From UBA5972 sp964637875 (lineage in GTDB: Bacteria; Pseudomonadota; Alphaproteobacteria; Rhodobacterales; Rhodobacteraceae), in NCBI GenBank assembly GCA_964637875.1, contig CAZWXK010000028.1:1-30488 (forward strand): DNA of 30,488 bases, in the 5' to 3' direction. A model generated the notes under the pieces. The model was not told the origin of the DNA, searched no databases, and saw only the letters and a program-made list of their open reading frames with translations. This document shows, piece by piece, positions 7,517-14,989 of this stretch. Numbering within the stretch: the first letter of the stretch is position 1; each line of letters opens with the position of its first letter. A program made the position numbers and the translations under genes.

Positions 7517-8773
7517 ATGACCCATACCCCGAAATCCGAATTCCTGCAGGTGATGATCGAGCGTGGCTTTGTCGCCGACTGTACCGATCTGGAAGGCCTT
7601 GACGAGGCCCTGAGCGCAGGCGTCACGCCGGGCTATATCGGGTTTGACGCAACGGCGAAATCGCTGCATGTGGGCAGCCTGATCCAGATCATGATGCTGC
7701 GCTGGCTGCAAAGATGCGGCCACAAGCCGATCGTGCTGATGGGCGGCGGCACCACCAAGGTGGGGGATCCCACCGACCGTTCCGAGGAGCGCCCGCTGCT
7801 GAGCCCCGATCAGATCGACGCCAATATCGCCGGCATAAGGCAGGTATTCGACAATTATCTGCATTTCGGCGAGGGTGCGGATGATGCGATCATGGTCAAC
7901 AACGCCGAATGGCTGGACGGGCTGAACTATCTTGAATTCCTGCGCGATGTGGGCCGCCATTTCAGCGTCAACCGGATGCTGAGCTTCGAAAGCGTCAAGC
8001 TGCGCCTTGAACGCGAGCAATCGCTGAGCTTTCTCGAATTCAACTACATGATCCTTCAGGCCTATGACTTCATGGAGCTGAACCGGCGTTACGGCTGCCG
8101 CTTGCAGATGGGCGGGTCCGACCAGTGGGGCAACATCGTCAACGGCATCGAGCTGACCCGCCGGATGCTGGGGGCCGAGGTCTATGGCCTGACGACCCCC
8201 CTGATGACCACATCAGACGGCCGCAAGATGGGCAAGAGCCAGGGCGGCGCGGTCTGGCTGAATGCCGAGATGCTGTCACCTTACGAGTTCTGGCAGTACT
8301 GGCGCAACTGCACCGATGCCGATGTGGGGCGTTTCCTGAAGCTGTATACCGAACTGCCGGTCGCGGAATGCGATCGCCTGGGTGCGCTGGAGGGATCCGA
8401 AATCAACGAGGCCAAGATCCGGCTGGCAAACGAGGTGACGACGCTGGCCCATGGGGCCGAGGCCGCCGCCGCCGCCGAGGCCACCGCCCGCAAGGTGTTC
8501 GAACAGGGCGGCGTGGGCGAGGAATTGCCGACGCTGCTGCTGGGCGGTGACGAGATCGGGGACGGCATTTCCGTCGTGCAGCTTTTCGTGCGTTCCGGCC
8601 TGGCAAGATCGGGAAAAGAGGCCAAGCGGCTGATTGCCGACAAGGGCGCGCGCATCAATGACGAACCGGTAACGGATGCGGGCATGATGATCGACGCCGC
8701 GGCGCTGTCGGGTGGGGTCAAGCTGTCGGCCGGGAAAAAGCGGCATGCGCTGGTGCGCATCGGCACGCAATAG
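7517..8773 (+). CDS. tyrS: Tyrosyl-tRNA synthetase
   Basis: A class I aminoacyl-tRNA synthetase of 418 residues that charges tRNA-Tyr. The HIGH-type motif appears as HVGS (51-54) after GYIGFDATAKSL. LQAYDFMELNRRYGCRLQMGGSDQWGNI is the tyrosine-binding region, and KMSKS appears as KMGKS (237-241). A C-terminal S4 RNA-binding domain covers about residues 350-415 (VRSGLARSGKEAKRLIADKGARIND). The ATG at 7517 has AAGGGACG upstream and gives the normal N-terminus; the open frame extends far upstream only because it is antisense to anmK. The first of the three 3'-end repeat elements follows the stop. Confidence 0.97.
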   Translation: MTHTPKSEFLQVMIERGFVADCTDLEGLDEALSAGVTPGYIGFDATAKSLHVGSLIQIMMLRWLQRCGHKPIVLMGGGTTKVGDPTDRSEERPLLSPDQIDANIAGIRQVFDNYLHFGEGADDAIMVNNAEWLDGLNYLEFLRDVGRHFSVNRMLSFESVKLRLEREQSLSFLEFNYMILQAYDFMELNRRYGCRLQMGGSDQWGNIVNGIELTRRMLGAEVYGLTTPLMTTSDGRKMGKSQGGAVWLNAEMLSPYEFWQYWRNCTDADVGRFLKLYTELPVAECDRLGALEGSEINEAKIRLANEVTTLAHGAEAAAAAEATARKVFEQGGVGEELPTLLLGGDEIGDGISVVQLFVRSGLARSGKEAKRLIADKGARINDEPVTDAGMMIDAAALSGGVKLSAGKKRHALVRIGTQ

Positions 8774-8803
8774 GGCCGGTTGACGGGCGGTGCGTGTTGA
8801 CGG

Positions 8804-8853
8804 GCGGGGGCTGGCTGCCCCCGCGCCCCCGAGCGTATTTCGGCAAAGAAGAA
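8804..8853 (+). repeat. 3'-end hairpin/tail repeat element, copy A (after tyrS)
   Basis: An 8-bp stem GCGGGGGC/GCCCCCGC (8804-8824, loop TGGCT) is followed by GCCCCCGAG and the conserved tail CGTATTTCGGCAAAGAAGAA. The same arrangement follows the small membrane-protein gene (13490) and der (17795, minus strand). It is likely a dispersed intergenic repeat with a terminator or RNA-end role. Confidence 0.75.
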
Positions 8854-8940
8854 ACAGCGGGCGGGATGGAAGGCCCGGGAGGGGAGGCCCCAGTCGCCGG
8901 AGGCGCGGACATGTCGGCCGTGGGCGGGGGTCGGTTCGGG

Positions 8941-9534
8941 TCAGGGCTTGCGCGCGACCAGGTCGATCAGGGCCGACATGCCGGAATGTCCCCGCCCCTC
9001 GTCCACTTCGCGGTCATAGGCCGCAAGGCGCAGGATTTCCATGTCGGAGAAGGCCGCGCGCAGCAGGTCCACGGTGTACATGTTCTCGGCGCAGGGCGGC
9101 CCGCCGGTTCCGTATTCCAGCTGCTCGGGCCGGTAGCCGTGCAGCAGGAGAATTCCGCCGGGTTTCAGCGCACGCTTCATGCCGGCAAAGATCTCGTCGC
9201 GAAAATCGGGTTCGGCAAACTGGATATAGATCCCCGCCACCAGATCGTAGCGGGTTTCGTCCCAGTCGAATTCGCGCAGGTCGCCCAGGCGGTAGGCGAC
9301 ATCGGCCCCGCGCGCGGCGGCCAGGCCGCGGGCCTTGTCCACGGCGACCTCGGATGCATCCTGTGCCGTGACCTTCATGCCCTTTTCGGCCATGAATACC
9401 GAGTTGCGCCCCTCGCCATCGGCGATGGCCAGAGCCGTCTTGCCCCGTTCCAGATAGTGCTGCTGTTCGACAAGAAACTGCGCGGGCTCGGTGCCGAACA
9501 GGAATCCGGGCTCGGAGTATCGTTCATTCCACAT
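8941..9534 (-). CDS. SAM-dependent methyltransferase (TehB/thiopurine-methyltransferase-like)
   Basis: A small class I methyltransferase of 197 residues. It opens MWNERYSEPGFLFGTEPAQFL, typical of TehB-like or thiopurine-type proteins. Motif I is TALAIADGEGRNSVFMAEKG (33-52). The acidic end of beta-2 follows in VTAQDAS, and later motifs occur in LREFDWDETRYDLVAGIYIQF and LKPGGILLLHGYRP. Cytoplasmic; the natural substrate cannot be deduced, and detoxification of small thiol- or chalcogen-containing compounds is only a family-level guess. The start at 9534 has GGAGGGG nine bases upstream, which decides it over the longer open frame to 9744. It lies downstream of ppk2 on the same strand with 139 bp between them. 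Confidence 0.85.
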   Translation of the reverse strand: MWNERYSEPGFLFGTEPAQFLVEQQHYLERGKTALAIADGEGRNSVFMAEKGMKVTAQDASEVAVDKARGLAAARGADVAYRLGDLREFDWDETRYDLVAGIYIQFAEPDFRDEIFAGMKRALKPGGILLLHGYRPEQLEYGTGGPPCAENMYTVDLLRAAFSDMEILRLAAYDREVDEGRGHSGMSALIDLVARKP

Positions 9535-9673
9535 GCTGGCCCCTCCCTGGGATGTGGTGTTTCGCAATGGCGGCACGGCGCCATCTGCGCATCCGCCCTG
9601 TCGGCCACAAGATGGCCCCCCGTCACACGGCCAGCAAGGCCGCGCGCGGGGCAGGGTGTTCACGCTTTCGCGA

Positions 9674-10639
9674 TCATCGGGCGGCGCGACGCTGATCCGG
9701 GTGCAGCGAGGAGCCGAGGATATGATCGTTATGATGCACGACATGGCCCGCCGAACCCACGATCAGCGGGTCGGGGGGGTGCACGATACGGGGGTCCTTG
9801 TCGGGATAGTCGAGCGAATTCAGAAAATGCAGCATGCAGTTGATCCGGGCGCGTTTCTTGTCGTTCGACTTGACGATGGTCCAGGGCGCGTCGGCGGTGT
9901 CGGTATAGAAGAACATCGCCTCCTTGGCCTCGGTATAGTCATCCCATTTGCCGAGGCTGGCCTCGTCTATGGGGGACAGTTTCCATCGTTTCAGCGGGTC
10001 GAGGCGGCGCGATTCAAAGCGGCGCTTCTGTTCCTCGCGGGTGACCGAGAACCAGTATTTGTACAGCCCTATGCCCGAGCGCACGAACATGCGCTCCAGC
10101 TCGGGCGTCTGGCGCATGAATTCCAGATATTCGTTGGGGGTGCAGAATCCCATGACCCGCTCGACCCCGGCGCGGTTGTACCATGAGCGGTCGTAAAAGA
10201 CCATTTCGCCGGCCGTTGGCAGATGGGCGATATAGCGTTGAAAGAACCACTGCCCGCGCTCGCGCTCGGTGGGCTTGGCCAGGGCGACGACGCGTGCCGC
10301 GCGCGGGTTCAGATGCTCCATGAAACGCTTGATCGTGCCGCCCTTGCCGGCGGCATCGCGGCCTTCGAACAGCAGAACGAATTTTCGCCCGGTTTCGCTC
10401 ACCCATTTCTGGACCTTCAGCAGCTCGGTCTGCAATTGCGCCTTGAGATGTTCGTATTCCTTGCGACCCATCTTTTCCCGGTATGGAAAGACGCCGGTCT
10501 CGAATGCCTCGCGCACGGCATCAGACGACACGACCGGAAAATCGGCCCCCATGGTTTCCTGCGCGGTTTCCGGTTTCCTGCCGGGCGGGGTCTCGGGGGC
10601 GCCCGCCGGATCGGCGCCGTGTCCAGCCGTTTTCGTCAT
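9674..10639 (-). CDS. ppk2: Polyphosphate kinase 2 family protein
   Basis: A protein of 321 residues matching single-domain PPK2. These enzymes transfer phosphate between polyphosphate and nucleotides (usually making GTP or ATP from the diphosphate). The core starts with KMGRKEYEHLKAQLQTELLKVQKWV. Walker A is FEGRDAAGKGGTIKRF (93-100 centre), the lid contains KPTERERGQWFFQRY, and Walker B is VFYDRSWYNRAGVERVMGF (about 147-165). YKYWFSVTREEQKRRFESR follows, then WKLSPIDEAS, both conserved in the family. The N-terminal ~45 residues are variable. GGAGGATTTG directly precedes the ATG at 10639. Nucleotide preference is not readable by eye. Confidence 0.93.
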   Translation of the reverse strand: MTKTAGHGADPAGAPETPPGRKPETAQETMGADFPVVSSDAVREAFETGVFPYREKMGRKEYEHLKAQLQTELLKVQKWVSETGRKFVLLFEGRDAAGKGGTIKRFMEHLNPRAARVVALAKPTERERGQWFFQRYIAHLPTAGEMVFYDRSWYNRAGVERVMGFCTPNEYLEFMRQTPELERMFVRSGIGLYKYWFSVTREEQKRRFESRRLDPLKRWKLSPIDEASLGKWDDYTEAKEAMFFYTDTADAPWTIVKSNDKKRARINCMLHFLNSLDYPDKDPRIVHPPDPLIVGSAGHVVHHNDHILGSSLHPDQRRAAR

Positions 10640-10868
10640 CAAATCCTCCGTGTTTCCCCTCCCAGCATAGCACGGCGCCGTGCGCCATCCTTGAGCGATG
10701 TCAAACCCGGCACCTTCGTTGCGGCCGATCGACACGGGATGAGCGGAACCCCGCCGCCCCGTTTGCGGGGGGATTGCATCGCGGCGCCGGCGCACCATCT
10801 GAAGACCGAGACGGCACTCCCGCCGCTTGAACGCAACCCACACAAGACAGGTTACAGGAGACTTCAAC

Positions 10869-11492
10869 ATGAGCCTTCGCCTTGGCGATACCGCCCCCGA
10901 CTTCAGCGCCGATACCACGGCCGGCAGGATCGACTTTCACGACTGGGCCGGCGATTCCTGGGTATTCTTCTTCAGTCACCCGGCCGATTTCACCCCCATC
11001 TGCACGACCGAAATGGGCATGACCGCCAGGCACGCCGCCGATTTCGCGGCGCGTGGGGTGAAACCGCTGGGTCTGTCGACCGACAGCGTCGAGGAACATC
11101 TGAAATGGGTGAACGACGTCAACGAGACCCAGAATACCGAGGTCGCCTTTCCCATCGTTGCCGATCCCGACCTCAAGGTCGCGCGCCTTTACGACATGAT
11201 CGCCCCGGCCCAGAGCGATACCCGGACCGTGCGCTCGGTCTTCATTATCGATCCCGGCCACAAGATCCGCCTGACCATGACCTATCCGATGAATGTCGGA
11301 CGCAATTTCGACGAGATCCTGCGCGTGATCGACGCATTGCAGATCGCCGACGAGAAAACCGTGGCCCTGCCCGCGAACTGGCGCCCCGGCGAAAAGGTCA
11401 TCATTCCGCTGTCGCTGGATGACGCCGCCGCAAAAGAGAAATTCGGCCAGTTCGAGGCCCCCCGTCCCTATCTGCGGATGACCCGGATCTGA
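10869..11492 (+). CDS. 1-Cys peroxiredoxin (Prx6 type)
   Basis: A 207-residue thiol peroxidase that reduces H2O2 and alkyl hydroperoxides. The single cysteine of the whole protein is Cys45 in the active-site loop HPADFTPICTTEMG, and no resolving cysteine exists. The long C-terminal domain (ALPANWRPGEKVIIPLSLDD ... PRPYLRMTRI) is typical of the Prx6 or 1-Cys class, which needs an external thiol for recycling. AGGAGA precedes the ATG at 10869; an in-frame ATG 42 bp upstream lacks a comparable signal. The stop codon lies inside an 11-bp tandem repeat. Confidence 0.93.
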   Translation: MSLRLGDTAPDFSADTTAGRIDFHDWAGDSWVFFFSHPADFTPICTTEMGMTARHAADFAARGVKPLGLSTDSVEEHLKWVNDVNETQNTEVAFPIVADPDLKVARLYDMIAPAQSDTRTVRSVFIIDPGHKIRLTMTYPMNVGRNFDEILRVIDALQIADEKTVALPANWRPGEKVIIPLSLDDAAAKEKFGQFEAPRPYLRMTRI

Positions 11493-11530
11493 CCCGGATC
11501 TGGCCCGGATCTGACCCTGATCTGACCTGG
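11479..11530. repeat. 11-bp tandem repeat spanning a stop codon
   Basis: Four consecutive units of TGACCCGGATC or one-mismatch variants (11479, 11490, 11501, 11512) and a partial fifth unit end near 11530. The stop codon TGA of the peroxiredoxin is the first three bases of the second unit. The unit length is not a multiple of three. Confidence 0.9.
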
Positions 11531-11618
11531 GGCCGATTGCGGCAAACATCGCAAGACTGTTGCATTTTTCCCATCCGCCCCCCATCCTCGGGGCGGATGT
11601 TTCGTTGAGGGAACGACA

Positions 11619-12458
11619 ATGAACGGTTTCGATGTGACCAGCCTCATCTGGCTGCTGTTTCTTCTTTCGGCATTACAGCCGCTGTTTCGGCGGCGCATGC
11701 TGGATGTGGCGCGTCAGCGCAAGATCATGCAGATCGAGAAGAACCGCAATTCGCGCGTGATCCTTCTGGTACATCGTCAGGAAACCATGAGCTTTTTCGG
11801 CTTTCCGGTCATGCGCTATATCGACATGAACGATTCCGAAGAGGTGCTGCGCGCAATCCAGCTGACCGACGACAATGTTCCGCTGGACATCATTCTGCAC
11901 ACCCCCGGCGGCATGGTCATCGCGGCCACCCAGATCGCCCGCGCGGTCAAGGCCCATCCCGGCAAGGTGACGGTGTTCGTGCCCCATCTGGCCATGTCCG
12001 GCGGCACCCTGATTGCGTTGGCCGCCGACGAGATCTGCATGACCGAACATTCCGCGCTGGGCCCCATCGACCCGCAGCTGGGCCAGCAGCCGGCGGCGTC
12101 ACTGCTCAGGGTTCTTGAACAGAAGCCGGTCGAAAAGATCGACGACAACACACTGGTCATGGCCGACCTGTCGCGCAAGGCGATCGACCAGATCAGGCAG
12201 ACCGCGCGCCGCCTGCTGGAGGGAACCCTGCCCGTTGACAAGGCCGAGGCCCTGGCCGATACACTGAGCACCGGACGCTGGACCCACGACCACCCGATCT
12301 TTGCCGAAGATGCGCGCGAAATGGGGCTGAACGTGAACACCGACATGCCCCAGGAGGTGATGAAGATGATGGAACTCTATCCACAACCCACGCGCCAGAC
12401 CCCCAGCGTCGAATATCTGCCGGTCCCGCACCCGGCACCCAACAACCGGCATCGCTGA
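11619..12458 (+). CDS. Membrane-anchored ClpP-class serine protease (SDH_sah / SppA-like)
   Basis: A 279-residue protein with one N-terminal hydrophobic segment (about 8-23) and a positively charged flank (RRR), followed by a crotonase/ClpP-fold domain. The likely oxyanion-region motif is LHTPGG (93-98), the nucleophile serine is Ser127 in HLAMSGGTLIALAADEI, and EHSALGPIDPQLG (143-155) follows, as in SppA/NfeD-type and serine-dehydrogenase-proteinase (PF01972) proteins. A later Lys (for example Lys187 in LSRKAIDQ) could complete a Ser-Lys dyad, but this is inference. The substrate is unknown. GAGGGA precedes the ATG. The next gene begins 10 bp after the stop, its Shine-Dalgarno sequence GAGGG overlapping the stop codon, which implies one operon. 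Confidence 0.85.
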   Translation: MNGFDVTSLIWLLFLLSALQPLFRRRMLDVARQRKIMQIEKNRNSRVILLVHRQETMSFFGFPVMRYIDMNDSEEVLRAIQLTDDNVPLDIILHTPGGMVIAATQIARAVKAHPGKVTVFVPHLAMSGGTLIALAADEICMTEHSALGPIDPQLGQQPAASLLRVLEQKPVEKIDDNTLVMADLSRKAIDQIRQTARRLLEGTLPVDKAEALADTLSTGRWTHDHPIFAEDAREMGLNVNTDMPQEVMKMMELYPQPTRQTPSVEYLPVPHPAPNNRHR

Positions 12459-12468
12459 GGGTCCCCGG

Positions 12469-13215
12469 ATGGACTGGTCCACCGCCGCTCCCGTCATCAG
12501 CGCCGCCTTTCTGGCATCTCTCGTCGAGGTGGTCGAGGCATTCACCATCATCCTGGCCGTAGCCACGCTGCGTGGCTGGCGCCCGGCGCTGGCGGGAACA
12601 TTCGCCGCGCTCGGCCTGCTGGCGCTGACCGTGGTCATCCTGGGGCCGCTGCTCGACCGGGTGCCGCTGCATCTGTTGCAGCTGGTGGTGGGCGTGTTGC
12701 TGCTGCTGTTCGGGCTTGGCTGGCTGCGCAAGGCGATCCTCAGGGCCGCGGGGGTAATCCCGCTGCATGACGAAGACGCCATCTTTCAGCGCGAAAAGGC
12801 CCAGCTGGGCGCCGAGGCGCAGCTTGCCGCGCGCTCGCAGGACTGGATCGCGGGGATTGCCGCCTTCAAGGCGGTGCTGCTCGAAGGGCTCGAGGTCGTG
12901 TTCATCGTCATCGCCGTGGGGGCCGGGCGCGGCCTGCTCTGGCCTGCCGCAGGCGGGGCGCTGGCCGCTGCCGTGGTTGTTCTGGGCATTGGCGCGCTGA
13001 TCCATCGGCCGCTGGCCAGGGTGCCCGAAAATACCCTTAAATTCGGCGTCGGGGTGATGCTGTCGGCCTTCGGCGTGTTCTGGACGGGCGAAGGGCTGGG
13101 GGTTTCCTGGCCCGCGGCCGACCTGTCGCTGGTCTGGTTTGCCGGCGCCTTTCTGGCGACCGGCCTGATCAGCGTCGCGCTGATCCGGGCGCGCGGACCG
13201 GAGGCAGGGACATGA
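12469..13215 (+). CDS. COG4280-like membrane protein with internal duplication (possible cation transporter)
   Basis: A 248-residue, very hydrophobic protein with about six helices in two halves. The halves look homologous. SLVEVVEAFTIILAV (17-31) matches VLLEGLEVVFIVIAV (136-150), each with a Glu-x2-Glu pair in a membrane helix. The next stretches also align, RGWRPALAGTFAALGLLALT with RGLLWPAAGGALAAAVVVLG, then LVVGVLLLLFGLGWL with FGVGVMLSAFGVFWT. A charged loop (residues 98-125) joins the halves. Such duplicated acidic helices resemble GDT1/UPF0016-type exchangers and the Glu-rich helices of Ftr1 permeases, so metal-ion transport is plausible but unproven. GAGGG lies 5' of the ATG. The stop overlaps the next start (ATGA). 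Confidence 0.72.
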   Translation: MDWSTAAPVISAAFLASLVEVVEAFTIILAVATLRGWRPALAGTFAALGLLALTVVILGPLLDRVPLHLLQLVVGVLLLLFGLGWLRKAILRAAGVIPLHDEDAIFQREKAQLGAEAQLAARSQDWIAGIAAFKAVLLEGLEVVFIVIAVGAGRGLLWPAAGGALAAAVVVLGIGALIHRPLARVPENTLKFGVGVMLSAFGVFWTGEGLGVSWPAADLSLVWFAGAFLATGLISVALIRARGPEAGT

Positions 13216-13421
13216 ACATTCTCGGACAGGTGATCCGTGATCTCTTTGGCATGTTCCTCAAGGATGCACGCCTGACCATTGCCATTCTGACGCTGGTCGC
13301 AGCGGTTGCATTTCTGATCCGCGCCGAGGGGCTGCGGCCCCTGACCGGGGGCTGGCTGCTGCTGGGCGGCAGCCTTGCCCTGCTGGTGATCAGTGTTCTG
13401 CGGGCGTCGGCGCGCGACTGA
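13212..13421 (+). CDS. Small two-helix membrane protein, function unknown
   Basis: A 69-residue protein with two predicted helices (about 21-36 and 46-63) separated by RAEGLRPLTGG, and an amphipathic N-terminus. I do not recognise a family. The ATG overlaps the TGA of the preceding gene in an ATGA arrangement, so translation is probably coupled and the product probably works with the COG4280-like protein and the upstream protease. The gene is followed by a repeat element containing a strong hairpin, which may end the operon. Confidence 0.72.
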   Translation: MNILGQVIRDLFGMFLKDARLTIAILTLVAAVAFLIRAEGLRPLTGGWLLLGGSLALLVISVLRASARD

Positions 13422-13440
13422 GCATACTTTTTCACGGGCC

Positions 13441-13539
13441 TTCTTCTTTGTGAAAATACGCGGCTCACAACGATGGCGACCGATCCCATGCGGGGGCTGT
13501 CTGCCCCCGCACCCCCGAGCGTATTTCGGCAAAGAAGAA
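13441..13539. repeat. 3'-end hairpin/tail repeat element, copy B, with an inverted second tail
   Basis: The 8-bp stem GCGGGGGC/GCCCCCGC (13490-13510, loop TGTCT) is followed by ACCCCCGAG and the tail CGTATTTCGGCAAAGAAGAA ending at 13539. At the other end, 13441-13460 is the reverse complement of that tail with three mismatches. The ~100-bp element therefore has inverted ends around a central hairpin. Confidence 0.75.
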
Positions 13540-13628
13540 GAGCTGCCCACGGCCCCTTTAACCGCCCCGCGCTTTGTTGCATAAGGCGGGCAACCACATT
13601 TGCCCTGCACTGAAAAGGCACGCCAGAC

Positions 13629-14918
13629 ATGCATGACATCCGCAGTATCCGCGAAAATCCCGCCGCTTTCGACGCAGCCCTTGCGCGCCGCGGCCTGGAG
13701 CCCGTTTCCGGCGAGATCCTTGCCGTCGACGCGGCACGGCGCGCCCATATCCGTGCCGCCGAGACCGCGCAGGCCGAACGCAACAAGGCGTCAAAGGAAA
13801 TCGGCGCGGCCAAGGCCCGTGGGGACGATACCGAATTCGAACGCCTGCGCGCGCTTGTTGCCGCCAAGAAGGCGGAAATCGCCGAGCTGGAGGACAAGGC
13901 CCGCGCCGAAGACCGGCGCCTGAACGACATGCTGATGGGCCTGCCCAACCTGCCGCTTGAAGATGTGCCCGATGGCGATGATGAAAGGGACAATGTGGAA
14001 ATCAACCGCTGGGGCACGCCGCGCAGCTTTGATTTTCGACCACGCGAACATTTCGATATCCCGGCAGCGAAACCGGGCATGGATTTCGACCTGGCCGCCA
14101 GGCTGTCGGGCAGCCGTTTCATGGTGCTGAAAGGGGCCATGGTGCGTCTGCACCGGGCGCTGGCGCAATTCATGCTGGACACCCATGTCAACGAAAACGG
14201 GCTGACGGAAATGTGGGTGCCGGTTCTGGTGCGCGAACAGGCCATGTATGGCACCGGCCAGCTGCCGAAATTCGCCGCGGACAGCTATGCCACATCCAAT
14301 GGCTGGTGGATGATCCCGACCGCCGAGGTGCCGCTGACCAACACGGTCGCCGGCGAGATCCTTGACGAAAGCGCGCTGCCGCTGCGCATGACGGCACATA
14401 CGCAGTGCTTTCGCTCCGAGGCGGGCGCGGCCGGCAAGGATACCAAGGGCATCCTGCGCCAGCACCAGTTCGAAAAGGTGGAGATGGTCTCGATCACCCG
14501 CCCCGAGGACAGCCTGGATGAATTGCACCGCATGACCCGCATTGCGGAAAAGCTGCTGGAAGCCCTGCTGCTGCCCTATCGCACGGTCGCGCTGTGCACG
14601 GGGGACATGGGGTTTTCCGCGCAGCGCACCCATGACATCGAGGTCTGGCTGCCCGGCCAGAATACCTATCGCGAGATCAGCTCGGTTTCCGTCTGTGGCG
14701 ATTTCCAGGCCCGGCGCATGAATGCCCGCTTCCGCCGCGGCGCAGGCAAGCCGGAATTCGTCCACACGCTGAACGGATCGGGCCTGGCGGTGGGGCGCTG
14801 CCTGATCGCGGTGCTGGAAAACGGCCAGCAGGAGGATGGTTCTGTCTGGATCCCGCCTGTGCTGCACCCTTATCTGGGCGGCAAGACCACGATTTCGCCG
14901 CAAGGTGATCTGGTCTGA
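13629..14918 (+). CDS. serS: Seryl-tRNA synthetase
   Basis: A class II synthetase of 429 residues, standard length. An N-terminal helical tRNA-binding arm (about residues 25-105, rich in Ala, Glu, Lys and Arg) is followed by the catalytic domain. Motif 2 is CFRSEAGAAGKDTKGILRQHQFEKVEM (Arg near 261), and motif 3 is GSGLAVGRCLIAVLEN (Arg near 390). TAEVPLTNTVAGE and DIEVWLPGQNTYREISSVS are serine-binding regions conserved in SerRS. The ATG at 13629 has AAGGCACGCC upstream and gives the usual MHDIRSIRENP start. It heads a same-strand run with surE (71 bp away), pcm and the NlpD-like gene. Confidence 0.97.
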   Translation: MHDIRSIRENPAAFDAALARRGLEPVSGEILAVDAARRAHIRAAETAQAERNKASKEIGAAKARGDDTEFERLRALVAAKKAEIAELEDKARAEDRRLNDMLMGLPNLPLEDVPDGDDERDNVEINRWGTPRSFDFRPREHFDIPAAKPGMDFDLAARLSGSRFMVLKGAMVRLHRALAQFMLDTHVNENGLTEMWVPVLVREQAMYGTGQLPKFAADSYATSNGWWMIPTAEVPLTNTVAGEILDESALPLRMTAHTQCFRSEAGAAGKDTKGILRQHQFEKVEMVSITRPEDSLDELHRMTRIAEKLLEALLLPYRTVALCTGDMGFSAQRTHDIEVWLPGQNTYREISSVSVCGDFQARRMNARFRRGAGKPEFVHTLNGSGLAVGRCLIAVLENGQQEDGSVWIPPVLHPYLGGKTTISPQGDLV

Positions 14919-14989
14919 CCCTTTCCCCGGCCAGTTCGATCCTGTAGCAACGACAATGACAACGGCCACGGGACAAACGGGGGCAAGAC

